Positions 63,447 through 64,000 of a stretch of DNA of 64,000 nucleotides are shown in pieces. The notes under the pieces are model-generated. The model saw nothing but the letters and a program-made list of their open reading frames with translations. It ran no database searches and was not told the origin of the DNA. The DNA comes from Rouxiella chamberiensis (lineage in GTDB: Bacteria; Pseudomonadota; Gammaproteobacteria; Enterobacterales; Enterobacteriaceae), in assembly GCF_026967475.1 (NCBI RefSeq), contig NZ_CP114058.1, forward strand, positions 3,968,001 through 4,032,000, written 5' to 3'. The translations under genes and the position numbers were made by a program. The first letter of the stretch is position 1. The number at the start of each line of letters is the position of its first letter.

Positions 63447-64000
63447 ATGTTTAAACGTACTTTAGTGACCTTCACTGCTTTGCTTTCCCTCACCGCGATG
63501 GCACCGGCAGCATTTGCAGCCAAGGCTGCGGATACCCATGTGATGTTGACCACCTCGGCGGGAAATATCGAGCTGGAACTCGATAATGCGAAGGCACCGG
63601 TTTCCGTTAAGAATTTTGTCGATTACGTGCAGGGTGGTTTCTACAACAACACCATTTTCCATCGCGTGATCCCGGGCTTTATGGTTCAGGGCGGCGGCTT
63701 TACCGCCAATATGCAGCAGAAAAGCACCAACCCGCCGATCAAGAACGAGGCGGACAACGGACTGCGTAACCTGCGCGGCACCATTTCGATGGCACGCACG
63801 TCCGATAAAGACAGCGCGACCAGCCAGTTCTTCCTGAACGTGGCGGATAATGCTTTCCTCGACCACGGGCAGACCGATTTCGGTTATGCCGTATTCGGTA
63901 AGGTTATCAAAGGCATGGACGTGGTAGACAAGATTTCTTCCGTTAAAACCACAAATGTCGGGCCGTACGAGAATGTGCCGGCGACGCCGATTGTTATCCT
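63447..64000 (+). CDS. ppiA: Periplasmic peptidyl-prolyl isomerase PpiA, 3' end missing
   Basis: Cyclophilin-type cis-trans prolyl isomerase of the periplasm, cut by the window edge after 184 codons, a few residues short of the family end. Signal peptide [19 protein letters not shown], then [60 protein letters not shown] and [29 protein letters not shown] precedes ATG 63447. Confidence 0.95.
   Translation, partial: MFKRTLVTFTALLSLTAMAPAAFAAKAADTHVMLTTSAGNIELELDNAKAPVSVKNFVDYVQGGFYNNTIFHRVIPGFMVQGGGFTANMQQKSTNPPIKNEADNGLRNLRGTISMARTSDKDSATSQFFLNVADNAFLDHGQTDFGYAVFGKVIKGMDVVDKISSVKTTNVGPYENVPATPIVI

Overview
The window is one contiguous piece of an Enterobacterales chromosome. Gene order, protein identity to Escherichia coli K-12 as remembered, and dense coding on both strands fit the Yersiniaceae/Serratia-Rahnella-Ewingella side of the order better than E. 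coli itself, but the genus cannot be fixed from sequence alone. About 52 genes are present. No rRNA, tRNA, CRISPR array, insertion sequence, prophage or attachment site was recognised.

Layout. (1) 1-9736: end of nupC, a DUF3574 lipoprotein, then a complete L-rhamnose catabolic island: aldA, rhaT, rhaR, rhaS and the rhaBADM operon. RhaS-type inverted repeats precede aldA, rhaT and rhaB, so uptake, isomerisation, phosphorylation, aldol cleavage and disposal of L-lactaldehyde look like one regulon. (2) 9737-20970: asd and the glycogen operon glgBXCAP. (3) 20935-29800: glpD with its GlpR operator, glpEGR, and malPQ. (4) 29831-35630: nfuA, gntX, bioH, a small YdgH/BhsA-like periplasmic protein, and feoAB behind a Fur box. 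(5) 35627-43400: tex (yhgF), greB, ompR-envZ, a FitAB-type toxin-antitoxin pair and pckA. (6) 43589-55300: hslO, hslR, yrfG, igaA, nudE, mrcA and the hofMNOPQ DNA-utilisation cluster. (7) 55659-64000: aroK, aroB, damX, dam, rpe, gph, trpS, then codA and the start of ppiA.

The backbone from greB to trpS follows E. coli. Differences from the K-12 layout are the rhamnose island beside asd, an inverted glpEGR block, no malT next to malP, no gntT next to nfuA, no feoC, a toxin-antitoxin pair behind pckA, and codA in place of the nir/cysG genes after trpS.

The strongest global signal is technical. About twenty single-base indels break the reading frames of well-conserved genes (aldA, rhaS, rhaA, glgB, glgX, glgC, glpD, glpG, bioH, feoA, feoB, tex, fitB, hslR, hofOP, dam, perhaps rhaB). 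Most lie in short homopolymers, and in every case one base restores the family sequence. I read these as sequencing or consensus errors, not pseudogenes, and give the full span of each gene. No wholly new system was recognised; the most interesting biology is the rhamnose regulon architecture, the TA pair fused to the pckA 3' end, and an apparent HofO-HofP fusion.
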